DNA of 5,929 nucleotides from a bacterium (lineage in GTDB: Bacteria; Patescibacteriota; Minisyncoccia; UBA6257; 02-FULL-45-10c), in the NCBI GenBank assembly GCA_030646555.1, contig JAUSKP010000016.1:1-5929 (forward strand). The letters run 5' to 3'. Position 1 is the stretch's first letter. Each line of letters starts with the position of its first letter. Shown here piece by piece: positions 5,381 to 5,929 of this stretch. Below the pieces are notes generated by a model. That model saw nothing but the letters and a program-made list of their open reading frames with translations, was not told the origin of the DNA and made no database searches. Position numbers and translations under genes: made by a program.

Positions 5381-5929
5381 GGGAATATTCGTTACCGGAA
5401 CTGACACGGGTGTTGGCAAGACACTGATAACTGCCGGCATCTTGCGCTGGTTGCGGCATCACGGAATCAATGCGGCGCCGATGAAGCCGGTCCAGACGGG
5501 GGGTGAAGCAAGGGATGGTCGACTAATAGCTCCTGATTTGGAATTCTGCCTGGCGGCTTCGGGGATTCAGGCAAGTCAGGATGACATAAAGCTGATGGCA
5601 CCATACGTCTATGAACCAGCCTGCTCTCCGCACCTGGCAGGGAGGATGGCACAACACTATCCGGAGCTATCCAGAATCAAGGATTGTGCCGGCAAACTAT
5701 TGCAGAATTACCAGGTCGTGGTTGTCGAAGGTGCCGGTGGGGTTATGGTGCCGCTTAATGAGAGCTTTACCATGCTCGATTTAATGAAAGAGCTGGACTA
5801 TCCCGTGGTGTTAGTTTCACGATTCGGTCTGGGGACTATAAATCACACTTTGCTCTCCATCCATGCCCTGCAAACATCCGGGCTTAAGCTTATCGGCATA
5901 GTATTTAACCATACGGAACGACCTCAGGC
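5367..5929 (+). CDS. bioD: ATP-dependent dethiobiotin synthetase BioD, 3' end beyond window
   Basis: BioD closes the ureido ring of dethiobiotin from 7,8-diaminopelargonate, CO2 and ATP. The first 187 residues are present; homologues have roughly 220-240, so the C-terminus lies outside. The P-loop is GTDTGVGKT (11-19). K40 in MKPVQTG corresponds to the substrate-binding lysine of E. coli BioD, E121 in VEGAGG is the conserved metal and substrate region, and GLGTINHT matches the LGxINH motif. The start is inferred as TTG at 5367: a stop codon (TAG, 5364-5366) directly precedes it in frame, no ATG or GTG lies before the P-loop, and AGGGA at 5359-5363 sits close upstream. It therefore begins within the last codons of bioF, suggesting translational coupling. 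Confidence 0.93.
   Translation, partial: MGASRGIFVTGTDTGVGKTLITAGILRWLRHHGINAAPMKPVQTGGEARDGRLIAPDLEFCLAASGIQASQDDIKLMAPYVYEPACSPHLAGRMAQHYPELSRIKDCAGKLLQNYQVVVVEGAGGVMVPLNESFTMLDLMKELDYPVVLVSRFGLGTINHTLLSIHALQTSGLKLIGIVFNHTERPQ

Overview
The window is a bacterial chromosomal segment built around biotin biosynthesis. On the + strand, bioB (biotin synthase), bioF (KAPA synthase) and a bioD cut by the window edge (dethiobiotin synthetase) run as one operon-like series from about 3091 to the end. On the - strand, diverging from bioB, lie a BioH-like pimeloyl-ACP methyl ester esterase and bioC (malonyl-ACP methyltransferase), overlapping by 4 bp. Together these genes cover both ends of the classic BioC-BioH route: BioC masks malonyl-ACP, fatty acid synthase extends it, BioH unmasks pimeloyl-ACP, then BioF, (BioA), BioD and BioB complete biotin. 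Only bioA is not seen. The host cannot be named from this sequence alone. The BioB type (NAKSGLCAEDCHYC, VRAAGG) recalls Planctomycetota and some other environmental, often anaerobic, lineages, but that is only an impression.

Layout. 1-163: a short segment bounded by perfect 15-bp inverted repeats (MITE-like or a solo element). 164-441: no gene recognised. 442-536: the 3' end of a decayed IS3-family transposase gene, reading rightward. 665-907: a small glutaredoxin-like gene with a CPDT active site and a strong ribosome binding site. 908-1204: no gene recognised. 1205-2808: bioC and bioH on the - strand. 2784-about 2945: a second decayed IS3-family 3' end, related to the first but inverted. 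3006-3034: probable bioB promoter. 3091-5929: bioB, bioF, bioD.

The most interesting point is the junction between the IS3 remnant and bioH. The bioH reading frame starts at a GTG seven bases after the dead transposase's stop codon, inside the IS end. A good sigma70-type promoter (TTGAAA, 18 bp, TATACT) lies in the transposase remnant and points into bioH-bioC. bioH and bioC are also clearly more AT-rich than bioB-bioF-bioD, and two inverted IS3 ends flank the grx-bioC-bioH segment. I infer that bioHC was brought in or rearranged by IS elements, and that an IS end now supplies its promoter and start codon. I see no CRISPR array, tRNA, rRNA or phage gene, and no clear sign of a wholly new system.
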